A stretch of 64,000 bases of DNA from Amorphoplanes friuliensis DSM 7358 (GTDB lineage: Bacteria; Actinomycetota; Actinomycetes; Mycobacteriales; Micromonosporaceae): NCBI RefSeq assembly GCF_000494755.1, contig NC_022657.1, positions 6,176,001 to 6,240,000 of the forward strand. The letters run 5' to 3'. The stretch's first letter is position 1; each line of letters opens with the position of its first letter. Shown in pieces: positions 1-8,571 of this stretch. The notes under the pieces were generated by a model that was not told the DNA's origin, searched no databases, and was given only the letters and a program-made list of their open reading frames with translations. A program made the translations under genes and the position numbers.

Positions 1-25
1 GACGGTAACGAACGGCGACACGGAG

Positions 26-47
26 AAACAAGCACGCTTGCTTGTTT
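26..47. promoter_or_regulatory. Inverted repeat before the AtuA/carboxylase operon, candidate TetR operator
   Basis: AAACAAGC (26-33) and GCTTGTTT (40-47) are exact reverse complements around a 6-bp centre, with a nested CAAGC-AC-GCTTG. It sits 15 bp before the first ATG of the operon. The TetR gene at the operon end (5291) is the obvious candidate binder; that link is inferred. Confidence 0.6.
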
Positions 48-62
48 TTCGCCGCTGTGCCA

Positions 63-1766
63 ATGTCAGCGGGCATGAGCCCCGATCCGCTGCGTGTCGG
101 CAACTGCTCCGGGTTCTACGGCGACCGGCTCTCCGCGATGTGCGAGATGCTCGAGGGCGGCGAGCTCGACGTCCTCACCGGCGACTATCTGGCCGAGCTG
201 ACCATGCTCATCCTGGCCCGTGACCGCGCTGCCGATCCCGCCACCGGTTATGCCCGGACCTTCCTGGCCCAGCTGCGCGACTGCCTGAGCCTGGCCCGGG
301 ACCGCGGTGTCCGCATCGTCGCCAACGCCGGCGGGGTCAACCCTTCCGGCCTGGTCACCGCCCTGCGAGAGCTCGGCCAGACCAAGATCGCTCTGGTACG
401 CGGTGACGACCTCACGCCCCGCGCCACCGACCTCGGGCTGGGCTCCCCACTCGGCGCGCACGCCTATCTCGGTGCGTTCGGGATCGCCCGGGCGCTGCAG
501 TCCGGGGCCGAGGTGGTGGTCACCGGGCGGGTCACCGACGCCTCGCTGACCGTCGGCCCGGCGATCGCCCATTTCGGCTGGAGCCACGACGACCTCGACG
601 CGCTCGCCGGCGCCACCGTGGCCGGTCACGTGATCGAGTGCGGCACGCAGGCCACCGGTGGCAACTACCCGTTCTTCACCGAGATCGACGATCTGGTCCA
701 CCCGGGTTTCCCGATCGCCGAGCTGCACCGGGACGGTTCCAGCGTCATCACCAAGCACCCGGGCACGTCCGGCGCGGTCACGGTCGGCACGGTCACGGCC
801 CAGCTGGTCTACGAGATCGGCGATGCCCGCTACGCCGGCCCCGACGTCACGACCAGGCTCGACACGATCACCCTGCACCGGTCCGGGCCCGACCGGGTGG
901 AGATCACCGGCGTACGCGGTGAGCCGCCCCCGCCCGACCTCAAGGTCTCGTGTGTAGCCGTCGGCGGCTTCCGCAACGAGGTCACGGTGGTGCTGACCGG
1001 TCTCGACATCGAGGCCAAGGCGGACCTGTTCCGGCGCCAGTTCGCCGCCGCCTGCCCCACCGCACCGGCCGAGGTCACCTGGACCCTGGCTCGCCTCGAC
1101 TCCGCGGACGCACCGACGCAGCAGCAGGCGTCCGCGCTGCTCACGGTCGTCGCCCGTGACCCGGCCGAGAAGGTGGTGGGCCGCGCGTTCACCAACGCCG
1201 CCGTCGAGGTCGCGCTGGGGTCCTACCCGGGCTTCTTCAGCACCACGCCCCCGGGACGCGCGCACCCGTACGGTGTCTTCACTCCGGCCTTTGTCCCCCA
1301 GGACGTGCCGGTGCACGAGGTGGTGCTGGACGACGGGACCGTCGACAGCATTGCCCCGCCGCTGGTCACCGCGCCGCTCCGGCCGCTGTCCGGCCCGGTT
1401 GCGCCCGCTGCCGGCGATCCGGGTCCGACCCGCCGCCTTCCGCTGGGGACCGTCGCCGGGGCCCGGTCGGGTGACAAGGGCGGGAGCGCCAACGTCGGCC
1501 TCTGGGTGCGCGACGACGCGGCGTACCCGTGGCTCGCCGCCCTGATCACCGAGGAGACGATCCGCGATCTGCTCCCGGAGACCGCCGGCCTGGCGGTCCG
1601 GATCATCCGGCTGCCCGCGCTGCGCGCCGTGAACGTCGTCATCGACGGCCTGCTCGGTCAGGGTGTCGCTTACAACGCCCGCTTCGACCCGCAGGCCAAG
1701 GGGCTCGGTGAGTGGCTGCGGTCGCGGCACGTCGAGATCCCCGTCGCCCTGCTGGAGGTTTCATGA
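63..1766 (+). CDS. AtuA-family (DUF1446) protein, acyclic terpene/acyl-CoA catabolism type
   Basis: A 567-residue protein with the N-terminal pattern of AtuA proteins (GNCSGFYGDR, then LTGDYLAELTM). A C-terminal AtuA-like ferredoxin-fold region around residues 465-560 carries AGARSGDKGGSANVGLWV. AtuA proteins occur with geranyl-, citronellyl- or methylcrotonyl-type carboxylases; their exact reaction is not settled. The frame is open back to a TTG at 42, but that lies inside the inverted repeat, so ATG 63 (or 75) is preferred. No clear ribosome binding site precedes it, so translation may be leaderless. The stop overlaps the next start by ATGA. Confidence 0.85.
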   Translation: MSAGMSPDPLRVGNCSGFYGDRLSAMCEMLEGGELDVLTGDYLAELTMLILARDRAADPATGYARTFLAQLRDCLSLARDRGVRIVANAGGVNPSGLVTALRELGQTKIALVRGDDLTPRATDLGLGSPLGAHAYLGAFGIARALQSGAEVVVTGRVTDASLTVGPAIAHFGWSHDDLDALAGATVAGHVIECGTQATGGNYPFFTEIDDLVHPGFPIAELHRDGSSVITKHPGTSGAVTVGTVTAQLVYEIGDARYAGPDVTTRLDTITLHRSGPDRVEITGVRGEPPPPDLKVSCVAVGGFRNEVTVVLTGLDIEAKADLFRRQFAAACPTAPAEVTWTLARLDSADAPTQQQASALLTVVARDPAEKVVGRAFTNAAVEVALGSYPGFFSTTPPGRAHPYGVFTPAFVPQDVPVHEVVLDDGTVDSIAPPLVTAPLRPLSGPVAPAAGDPGPTRRLPLGTVAGARSGDKGGSANVGLWVRDDAAYPWLAALITEETIRDLLPETAGLAVRIIRLPALRAVNVVIDGLLGQGVAYNARFDPQAKGLGEWLRSRHVEIPVALLEVS

Positions 1767-3361
1767 CCGTCCTGCGGTCCACCCTGGACCCGGAGAGCGC
1801 CGACGCCCGTGCCGCCCGGCAGTCCATGCTCGACGCCCTCGACGAGGTCGCGGCCGAGAACGCCAAGGCGGTCGCCGGTGGCGGCGAGAAGGCGGTCGCC
1901 CGGCACCGCGCCCGCGGCAAGCTCACCGCCCGCGAACGCATCGAGCTGCTGCTCGACCTCGACGCGCCGTTCCTCGAGCTGGCCCCGCTGGCCGGCTACG
2001 GGTCCTCGTTCGCGGTCGGCGGCAGTGTGGTCGCGGGGATCGGCGAGGTCAGCGGTGTGGAGTGCCTGATCATCGCCAACGACCCCACGGTCAAGGGTGG
2101 CGCGAGCAACCCGTGGTCGCTGCGCAAGACGCTGCGGATGCACGAGATCGCCCTGCAGAACAGGCTGCCGGTCATCGCGCTGGTCGAGTCCGGGGGCGCG
2201 GACCTGCCCACGCAGAAGGAAGTCTTCATCCCCGGCGGCGCGGTCTTCCGCAACCTGACCCGGCTGTCCGCCGCCGGCATCCCCACGATCGCGCTGGTCT
2301 TCGGCAACTCCACGGCCGGCGGCGCCTACCTGCCCGGCATGAGCGACCACGTGGTGATGATCGAGAAGCGGTCGAAGGTTTTCCTGGCCGGCCCGCCGCT
2401 GGTCAAGGCGGCCACCGGTGAGGAGTCCGACGACGAGTCGCTGGGCGGCGCCGAGATGCACGCCCGCATCTCCGGCCTGGCCGACCACTACGCCACCGAC
2501 GAGCAGGACGCCATCCGGATCGGCCGCCGCATCGTCGCGCGCCTCAACCACCACAAGGCCGCCGGCCCGGCGACCACCACACCCCGGCCGCCCCGGTACG
2601 CCGCGGACGACCTGCTCGCGATCGTGCCACCCGGGCTGAAGGCGCCGTTCGACCCGCGGGAGGTCATCGCCCGCATCGTCGACGACAGCGACTTCGACGA
2701 GGTCAAACCGCTGTACGGCAGCTCGCTGGTCACCGGCTGGGCGCAGCTGCACGGCTTCCCGATCGGCATCCTGGCCAACGAACGCGGAGTGCTGTTCAGC
2801 GCCGAGGCCCAGAAGGCGGCGCAGTTCATCCAGCTCGCCAACCGCTCGAACACTCCCCTGCTGTTCCTGCACAACACGACCGGTTACATGGTCGGCCAGG
2901 AGTACGAGCAGGGCGGCATCATCAAACACGGCGCCATGATGATCAACGCGGTGTCGAACTCGACCGTCCCGCACCTCTCGGTGCTGATCGGCAACTCCTA
3001 CGGCGCCGGGCACTACGGCATGTGCGGTCGCGCGTACGACCCCCGTTTTGTCTTCACCTGGCCGAGCGCCCGGTCCGCGGTGATGGGCGCCCATCAGCTC
3101 GCCGACGTCAGCATCATGGTGTCGCGGGCGTCCGCGCTGGCGCAGGGCCGGCCGTTCGACGAGGAGGGCGCCCAGGTGGTCCGGCACGCGATCGAGCAGC
3201 AGATCACCGCCGAGGCGATGCCGCTGGTGCTGTCCGGGCTCGTCTACGACGACGGCATCATCGACCCGCGCGACACCCGCGACGTCCTCGGCCTCGCGCT
3301 GTCCGCGATCCACACCGCGCCGGTGCAGGGCACCGACGCCTTCGGCGTCTTCCGGATGTGA
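1763..3361 (+). CDS. Acyl-CoA carboxylase carboxyltransferase (beta) subunit
   Basis: A 532-residue crotonase-fold carboxyltransferase that moves carboxyl from carboxybiotin to an acyl-CoA. The N-terminal half carries ARHRARGKLTARERIELLLD and GNSTAGGAYLPGMSDHVVMIE; the C-terminal half carries FLHNTTGYMVGQEYEQGG and GNSYGAGHYGMCGRAYDPRF. This pattern matches methylcrotonyl/geranyl-CoA carboxylase beta subunits more closely than propionyl-CoA ones. ATG 1763 overlaps the upstream stop by 4 bp and has GGAGG at 1754-1758. The biotin-bearing subunit follows directly. The acyl substrate (leucine-derived or terpenoid) cannot be fixed from sequence. Confidence 0.92.
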   Translation: MTVLRSTLDPESADARAARQSMLDALDEVAAENAKAVAGGGEKAVARHRARGKLTARERIELLLDLDAPFLELAPLAGYGSSFAVGGSVVAGIGEVSGVECLIIANDPTVKGGASNPWSLRKTLRMHEIALQNRLPVIALVESGGADLPTQKEVFIPGGAVFRNLTRLSAAGIPTIALVFGNSTAGGAYLPGMSDHVVMIEKRSKVFLAGPPLVKAATGEESDDESLGGAEMHARISGLADHYATDEQDAIRIGRRIVARLNHHKAAGPATTTPRPPRYAADDLLAIVPPGLKAPFDPREVIARIVDDSDFDEVKPLYGSSLVTGWAQLHGFPIGILANERGVLFSAEAQKAAQFIQLANRSNTPLLFLHNTTGYMVGQEYEQGGIIKHGAMMINAVSNSTVPHLSVLIGNSYGAGHYGMCGRAYDPRFVFTWPSARSAVMGAHQLADVSIMVSRASALAQGRPFDEEGAQVVRHAIEQQITAEAMPLVLSGLVYDDGIIDPRDTRDVLGLALSAIHTAPVQGTDAFGVFRM

Positions 3362-3366
3362 GGACC

Positions 3367-5304
3367 ATGACCATCACCAGTGTCCTGGTCGCCAACCGCG
3401 GCGAGATCGCCCGCCGCATCTTCGCGACCTGCCGGCGCCGGGGCCTGGCCACCGTGGCCGTCTTCTCCGACGCCGATGCCGGCAGCCCGTACGTCACCGA
3501 AGCCGACGCGGCGGTGCACCTGCCCGGGTCCGCACCGGCCGAGACCTACCTGCGGGGCGATCTGATCATCGCGGCGGCCCTGCGCGCCGGTGCCGACGCG
3601 ATCCACCCCGGCTACGGCTTCCTGTCCGAAAATGCGGGCTTTGCAACGGCCGTACGCGAAGCGGGTCTGACCTGGATCGGTCCCGGACCGGAAGCGATCG
3701 CGGCGATGGGCTCCAAGATCGAGTCGAAGCAGCTGATGGCCGCCGCCGGGGTGCCCGTCCTCGACCGGCTCGACGTGGCCACCCTCACCGACGCCGACCT
3801 CCCGGTGCTGGTCAAGGCCTCGGCGGGAGGCGGCGGGCGGGGCATGCGCATCGTCCGCACGCTGCAGGACCTGCCGGACGCGGTGGCCGCCGCCGAACGC
3901 GAAGCAGCCGCGGCCTTCGGCGACAAGACGGTCTTCTGCGAGCGCTACCTCGAGGCCGGCCACCACCTCGAGGTCCAGATCCTGGCCGACGACCACGGCA
4001 CCGTCTGGGCCCTCGGCGACCGGGAATGTTCACTGCAGCGCCGCCACCAGAAGGTCATCGAGGAGGCACCGGCACCGCTCGTCGACCGCATCGGCGGCGA
4101 CCTGCGCGACCGCCTGCTCGCGGCGGGCCGCACCGCCGCAGCCGCCGTCGGCTACCGCGGCGCCGGCACCGTCGAGTTCCTCGCCGACGAACAGGGCCGC
4201 TTCTGGTTCCTCGAGATGAACACCCGCCTGCAGGTCGAACACCCCGTCACCGAATGTGTCACCGGCACCGACCTGGTCGCCCTGCAGGTCGACATCGCCG
4301 CGGGCCTCCCCCTGACCGGCCCGGAGCCGGCCATGACCGGCCACAGCATCGAGGCCCGCCTGTACGCCGAGAGCCCCACCGACAACTGGCGCCCGCAGTC
4401 CGGTGTCCTGGCCCGCTTCGAGGTTCCCGCCGCCACGTGGTTCGACCGGCCCCGGATCGACACCATCCGCGTGGACTCCGGTGTGGAGACCGGCAGTGTC
4501 GTCGGCACCTACTACGACGCGATGCTGGCCAAAGTCATCTCCTACAGCGCCACCCGGGAAGGCGCCGCGCGCCAGCTCGCAGCGGCGTTGCGCCGGTCCC
4601 GCCTCCACGGCGTCACGACCAACCGCGACCTGCTGGTGGCAAGCCTGCTCCACCCCGCGTTCCTGGCCGGCACTGCCGCCACCGACTTCTACGACCTGAA
4701 CCCACCGGGCGGCCTCACCGCCGGCACAGCCCTGGAGCCGGAACTGGGCGCCCTGGTCGCCGCCCTGTCGGATGCGGCGCTGACCAGCGGCCCCGCACGC
4801 GGCTTCCGCAACATCCCCGTCGGTTACCGCACCCGCACCTACGCGGCCGGAGAGCACGAGATCGCCGTGCGCTACCGCTCCGGGCGTACCGGAATGGAGG
4901 TCGCCACCGGCGAGGTGGTCGTCTCGGCCGGCGCCGATCGGGTGGTTCTTGATCTCGGCGGCGTGCGGCGCAGCTGGTCGGTGGGCCGCTACGACAACCA
5001 CGTGGTGGTCGACGGCCCGACCGGCTCGGTCACGCTGCGACGAGTCCCGCGTTTCACCGACCCGTCGACGCGACTCACGGCCGGTGCACTGATCGCCTCG
5101 ATGCCCGGAACCGTGATCCGGGTCGGCGTGCAGGTCGGCGACACCGTCCGGGCCGGCCAGCCCCTGGTCTGGCTGGAGGCGATGAAAATGGAACACGTCG
5201 TCACCGCCCCCGCCGACGGCACGGTCACGGAGCTGCCGGTCAGCATCGGCCGGCAGGTCAGCCAGGGCACGCCCTTGGCCGTGGTCACCGATGACCGCAC
5301 CTAA
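3367..5304 (+). CDS. Acyl-CoA carboxylase biotin carboxylase/BCCP (alpha) subunit
   Basis: A 645-residue protein with an N-terminal biotin carboxylase (VLVANRGEIARRIF, HPGYGFLSENAGFA), an ATP-grasp glycine-rich loop KASAGGGGRGM, and FLEMNTRLQVEHPVTE. A linker leads to a C-terminal biotinyl domain with LEAMKMEHVV, whose lysine takes biotin. It carboxylates its own biotin using ATP and bicarbonate and supplies the beta subunit. It starts 5 bp after the beta-subunit stop, and its 3' end overlaps the TetR gene by 14 bp, consistent with one transcript. Confidence 0.93.
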   Translation: MTITSVLVANRGEIARRIFATCRRRGLATVAVFSDADAGSPYVTEADAAVHLPGSAPAETYLRGDLIIAAALRAGADAIHPGYGFLSENAGFATAVREAGLTWIGPGPEAIAAMGSKIESKQLMAAAGVPVLDRLDVATLTDADLPVLVKASAGGGGRGMRIVRTLQDLPDAVAAAEREAAAAFGDKTVFCERYLEAGHHLEVQILADDHGTVWALGDRECSLQRRHQKVIEEAPAPLVDRIGGDLRDRLLAAGRTAAAAVGYRGAGTVEFLADEQGRFWFLEMNTRLQVEHPVTECVTGTDLVALQVDIAAGLPLTGPEPAMTGHSIEARLYAESPTDNWRPQSGVLARFEVPAATWFDRPRIDTIRVDSGVETGSVVGTYYDAMLAKVISYSATREGAARQLAAALRRSRLHGVTTNRDLLVASLLHPAFLAGTAATDFYDLNPPGGLTAGTALEPELGALVAALSDAALTSGPARGFRNIPVGYRTRTYAAGEHEIAVRYRSGRTGMEVATGEVVVSAGADRVVLDLGGVRRSWSVGRYDNHVVVDGPTGSVTLRRVPRFTDPSTRLTAGALIASMPGTVIRVGVQVGDTVRAGQPLVWLEAMKMEHVVTAPADGTVTELPVSIGRQVSQGTPLAVVTDDRT

Positions 5305-5884
5305 ACAGGACCGCTCGCGCGCCACCCGCCGGCGCCTGCTCGAAACAGCCATCCGCTGCCTGGCCACCCACGGCTGGGAAGCCTCGACAGTCGGCCTCAT
5401 CGCCACCGAAGCCGGCCTCAGCCGCGGCGCCGTCCAGCACCACTTCCCCACCCGCGAAGCTCTGATCATCGCCGCCCTGGAACACATGTTCGCCGACCGC
5501 GCGGCCCTGCTCGACGCCCTCCCCGACCCCTCCGGCACCGACCCCGACCGCATCCACACGGTGGTCGCCGGCCTGGTCGAAGCCATCGGCGGCGAACTCT
5601 TCCGCGCCGCCCTGCAGGTCTGGACGGTGGCCGCCGCCGACCCCGACCTCCGCTCAGCGGTGGTCCCCCTGGAACGCCACTTCGCCCGCGAGGTCCACCG
5701 CCGGGCCGTCCGCCTCCTCCGCGTCGACGACACCGACCCGCACATGCGCGGCCTCATCCAGGCCACCCTCGACCTGGCCCGAGGCCTCGCCCTCGCCGAC
5801 ATCCTCACCGACGACTCCCGCCGCCGCGCCCACGTCGTCCGTACCTGGTCCACCCACCTGGCCCTCGCCCTCCCAAAGCCGTGA
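5291..5884 (+). CDS. TetR-family regulator, likely of the AtuA/carboxylase operon
   Basis: A 197-residue TetR protein. The helix-turn-helix lies at about residues 10-55 (DRSRATRRRLLETAIRCLATHG, then GLSRGAVQHHFPTREALI), followed by an all-helical ligand domain. The start lies inside the biotin carboxylase gene, so the two are probably translationally coupled. Regulators placed at the end of acyl-CoA catabolic operons commonly sense a pathway acyl-CoA; here that is inferred from context. The inverted repeat at 26-47 is the best operator candidate. Confidence 0.88.
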   Translation: MTAPKQDRSRATRRRLLETAIRCLATHGWEASTVGLIATEAGLSRGAVQHHFPTREALIIAALEHMFADRAALLDALPDPSGTDPDRIHTVVAGLVEAIGGELFRAALQVWTVAAADPDLRSAVVPLERHFAREVHRRAVRLLRVDDTDPHMRGLIQATLDLARGLALADILTDDSRRRAHVVRTWSTHLALALPKP

Positions 5885-5914
5885 CACGACCGCGGTGTCC
5901 GCTACCGTCGCCCA

Positions 5915-6205
5915 GTGATTGATCTTCAGGTCCGGGACGACTCCGGCGACGTCGTGGCGCACGCATCGGGTTTCGAATGGACCCAGGAACTCATCGACCT
6001 GGAGCCGGCGGAGTTTCCGATGCTGGCCGGGCTCTGCGCCTACCTCGACACCATCTTCAACCAGCGCCAGATCCCCCTCCTGCTGGCGGAGCTGGACCGG
6101 CTCCCGGCCACCCTGATCCCCGACCCCGCTCGCAGAGAGATCCGCCGGCTCGCGGCTGTAGTCGAGCAAGGTCAGCACCTCTACCTGTGGTTCTGCGGCG
6201 ACTGA
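5915..6205 (+). CDS. Unknown small protein
   Basis: A 96-residue acidic protein with no signal peptide or membrane segment and no family I recognise. It begins GTG ATT GAT with FEWTQELIDLEPAEFPMLAGL and ends with HLYLWFCGD. Third-position G/C preference and the small gap to the upstream TetR gene support it as real. It converges with the gene ending at 6213. A short stand-alone cytosolic protein is all that can be said. Confidence 0.55.
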   Translation: MIDLQVRDDSGDVVAHASGFEWTQELIDLEPAEFPMLAGLCAYLDTIFNQRQIPLLLAELDRLPATLIPDPARREIRRLAAVVEQGQHLYLWFCGD

Positions 6206-6212
6206 GCCGCCG

Positions 6213-6665
6213 TCACCCTTCGAGGGTTGTGAGGAGGTCTCGGGCCAGGGACTTGAGGCGGGCAGCGAAGGCCGGGTCGGCGCTGTTGTCGAGGAGGGCG
6301 AGGAGCGGTTGCAGCAGCCCGAACGGCGGCGCGCCCTCGTGCCCGATGACCAGCAGCCGATGGCCGGCGGTTTCGGGTGGCAGGGTGCCGTCGAGCAGGT
6401 GACGGCAGGTGTCCGTAGCGACGAGGGACACCGCCGTGGCGAGGGCGAGGTCGGGCAGGCCGAGCTCCCGCACCAGGTCTTCGAACAGGCGCGCGGCCTC
6501 CCGCTCCTCCAGCCGCGACGGCGACTCGGTGGCGAGAGCGACGGCCGCGTCGGAGCCGTCGATCAGGAGGTCGCAGGCGAGCAGGACGAGTTCGGGTGGG
6601 TCGAGGTGGTCGACCAGGAGCCGGGCCTGGTTCAGCCGGACCCGGCGCAGGAGGTCGGCGCGCAC
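6213..6665 (-). CDS. Unknown helical protein, second gene of a pair
   Basis: A 150-residue, leucine- and alanine-rich, probably all-helical soluble protein with no recognised domain. It starts with GTG at 6665, 4 bp after the stop of the upstream gene (6670), so the two are almost certainly co-transcribed. There are no membrane segments or metal motifs. Its partner is also unknown, so no function is proposed. Confidence 0.6.
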   Translation of the reverse strand: MRADLLRRVRLNQARLLVDHLDPPELVLLACDLLIDGSDAAVALATESPSRLEEREAARLFEDLVRELGLPDLALATAVSLVATDTCRHLLDGTLPPETAGHRLLVIGHEGAPPFGLLQPLLALLDNSADPAFAARLKSLARDLLTTLEG

Positions 6666-6669
6666 GCGG

Positions 6670-7149
6670 TCATCCGACCGGGTAGACGCGGTACTGCAGG
6701 CTTTCGTCGTAGGTCAGGCCGGTGACCGCGGTGATGACGGCCCAGATGTAGTTCTCGTCCGGGCCCCAGGACGGCACCTCGATGCCGGCTTCGCTGGCCA
6801 GGGGTGTGCCCTCGTCCTCGACGATCTCGCCCTCGGCGTAGACGAAGTGGCGGGTGCGTTCGCCGTCGGTGAAGAGCGAGAAGCCGTAGGTGCTGGAGAC
6901 GCTGCTGAAGAACGCGATCAGGGCGGTGGCGGTGTCGGTCGGTTCCCAGCCCATGACCAGGTCCATCATCGGGTTCCAGACCTGCGCCCACCCGCCGGAC
7001 TCGGCCGCGTAGAGCGCGTCGGGCTTGAGGGCGCTGGTGGCCTGCTCCGCCTCGACGGTCTCGCCGCTGAACTCGGTGATGGCCAGGTCGTCGACGGCCT
7101 CGTCGGCCGTGATTCCCTGCCGGAAGAGCACCGACGTGTTCCAACCCAT
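6670..7149 (-). CDS. Unknown conserved-looking protein, first gene of a pair
   Basis: A 159-residue soluble protein starting MGWNTSVLFRQGITADEAVD and rich in W, F and Y. ATG 7149 is chosen because AGGAAGAGG lies upstream at a suitable distance; the open frame extends 14 codons further without a better site. I do not recognise the family. Small acidic proteins of this kind, often named only as hypothetical, are common in filamentous actinomycetes. It is divergent from the MBL-fold gene at 7276. Confidence 0.65.
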   Translation of the reverse strand: MGWNTSVLFRQGITADEAVDDLAITEFSGETVEAEQATSALKPDALYAAESGGWAQVWNPMMDLVMGWEPTDTATALIAFFSSVSSTYGFSLFTDGERTRHFVYAEGEIVEDEGTPLASEAGIEVPSWGPDENYIWAVITAVTGLTYDESLQYRVYPVG

Positions 7150-7227
7150 GATCAAACCCTCTTCCTGTACGGCCGGAGTCGACCAGCCCATTGTTCAGGT
7201 GCTCGCGTACCGGAGGAGGTGCAGGGG

Positions 7228-7252
7228 GTGTGAGTCGCGTTTCCGGGGGTAT
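7228..7252 (+). promoter_or_regulatory. Candidate sigma-B-like promoter for the MBL-fold gene
   Basis: GTGT (7228-7231) and GGGTAT (7247-7252) are 15 bp apart, matching the GNNT-N14-16-GGGTA pattern of actinobacterial stress sigma factors. The start codon is 24 bp after the -10 element. A similar pair precedes the DUF2267 gene, which makes chance less likely. Confidence 0.45.
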
Positions 7253-7275
7253 GCGCGCGGCGGAGGTGGCAATCC

Positions 7276-8139
7276 GTGCTGGATGATCCTGATGTGAAGG
7301 CCGGCGTGACGTTTGTCGGCAACGCCACGACCCTGCTGCGGCTGGGGTCGTTCACCCTGCTGACCGACCCCAACTTCGTACCGGCGGGGACCCGGGTCTA
7401 TCTCGGTAAGGGTGCCTGGACCCGCCGCTTGCTCGACCCGGCGATGACGATGGGCGAGTTGCCGCCGCTGGACGGTGTGGTGCTGTCCCACCTGCACGGG
7501 GACCACTTCGACGGGGTGGCCAAGGCGGAGCTGCCGTCCGCGACGCCGATCTTCACGACACCGCAGGCGCGCCGGAAGCTGCGGCAGTGGAAATTCCGGG
7601 CGGTGCGAGGCCTTCCGACCTGGGAGAGCTACGACTGGGCGCGCGGCCGTGAGCGGCTGCGCATCACCGCGGTCCCCGGCCGTCACGGTCCCGGACCGGC
7701 CGAGTGGCTCCTGCCCGACGTCATGGGGTCGGTGATCGAGCTGCGGGTCGACGACGTGTGCCGGCTGCGGGTCTACATCACCGGCGACACCCTGAACCGG
7801 CCGTTCCTGGCTCAGGTGCCCGAGCGCTGCGGTGACATCGACGCGATGATCGTGCACCTCGGTGGCACCCGGGTGTTCGGCATGCTGCTCACGATGGACG
7901 CCCGTCAGGGTGTCGACCTGACCGAGCTCATCCGGCCGCGTCTGACGGTGCCGGTGCACCACGACGACTACACGGTTTTCACGTCGCCGCTGAGTGACTT
8001 CGTCGAGCGGGCCCGGGAGCACGGCCTGACCGGCATCCAGCCGATCGAGCGTGGTTCGACCCTCGAGCTGCCGGTGCGCCCGGCCGGCCAGGTCAGCCGG
8101 CCGGGTCTCGCGTCCGGGGCTCAGGACTCGGATCGGTAG
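7276..8139 (+). CDS. MBL-fold metal-dependent hydrolase (UlaG-like)
   Basis: A 287-residue metallo-beta-lactamase-fold protein. The metal motif SHLHGDHFD lies at residues 71-79 (HxHxDH), with further ligands likely in PGRHGPG, YITGDT and VPVHHDD. It starts at GTG 7276 with GGAGGTGG upstream. Its shape resembles UlaG/YtnP-type hydrolases acting on lactone or phosphodiester substrates, but the substrate is unknown. Its 3' end overlaps the convergent gene at 8121 by 19 bp. Confidence 0.85.
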   Translation: MLDDPDVKAGVTFVGNATTLLRLGSFTLLTDPNFVPAGTRVYLGKGAWTRRLLDPAMTMGELPPLDGVVLSHLHGDHFDGVAKAELPSATPIFTTPQARRKLRQWKFRAVRGLPTWESYDWARGRERLRITAVPGRHGPGPAEWLLPDVMGSVIELRVDDVCRLRVYITGDTLNRPFLAQVPERCGDIDAMIVHLGGTRVFGMLLTMDARQGVDLTELIRPRLTVPVHHDDYTVFTSPLSDFVERAREHGLTGIQPIERGSTLELPVRPAGQVSRPGLASGAQDSDR

Positions 8140-8417
8140 AGCTCGTCGCGGGTGACGCGGAGGTTCACCACTCCGGGCCGGCCCTCGACGGTTCCGGAGA
8201 TCTGGTCACCGGAGGCGTACACGTCGTTCGACAGCAGTCCGGTGCCGTCCACGCGGAGATATCCGGAGCCCATCAGCCGCTCGGCGATGCCGGCGGCGAG
8301 GTCCGGGCGCACGTCCGTGCCCGGCTGCTGAACGGCCGTGACCGCCCCGGCCTCCGCGCCGTCCACGTCGACGACGGTCATGCCGACATTCACGTGGGTC
8401 AGTTCCTGTGGCTGCAT
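8121..8417 (-). CDS. PRC-barrel/DUF2171-like small protein
   Basis: A 98-residue beta-rich protein. VGMTVVDVDGAEAGAVTAVQ is typical of DUF2171/PRC-barrel-like proteins, followed by GSGYLRVDGTGLLSNDVYASGDQISG. These small proteins are abundant in radiation- and desiccation-tolerant actinomycetes; their biochemical role is not known. It is divergent from the DUF2267 gene, with 154 bp between the starts. Confidence 0.65.
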   Translation of the reverse strand: MQPQELTHVNVGMTVVDVDGAEAGAVTAVQQPGTDVRPDLAAGIAERLMGSGYLRVDGTGLLSNDVYASGDQISGTVEGRPGVVNLRVTRDELYRSES

Positions 8418-8506
8418 TCTGCGCTCCTTCTCCTGGTACGCGGATCCGGGCGCTGTTTTCCCCCAGCCGGCTGCTTCACACCTTTTGAACAGTCGGCGCC
8501 GGGATG

Positions 8507-8530
8507 GTTTAGGTGCTTTTTCCGCGGGTA
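8507..8530 (+). promoter_or_regulatory. Candidate sigma-B-like promoter for the DUF2267 gene
   Basis: GTTT (8507-8510), a 15-bp spacer and GGGTA (8526-8530) match the GTTT-N14-16-GGGTA stress promoter pattern. The likely transcript start near 8537 leaves a short leader before ATG 8572. Confidence 0.5.
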
Positions 8531-8571
8531 GTCGATTGGACCCAAAAGTGGATCAGGAAAGACGGTGACCC

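Noticed and set aside
66..1730. Long open frame on the minus strand across the AtuA gene
   Set aside because: It is a shadow of GC-rich codon usage; the translation is arginine- and glycine-rich with no domain, while the plus strand encodes a clear AtuA protein.
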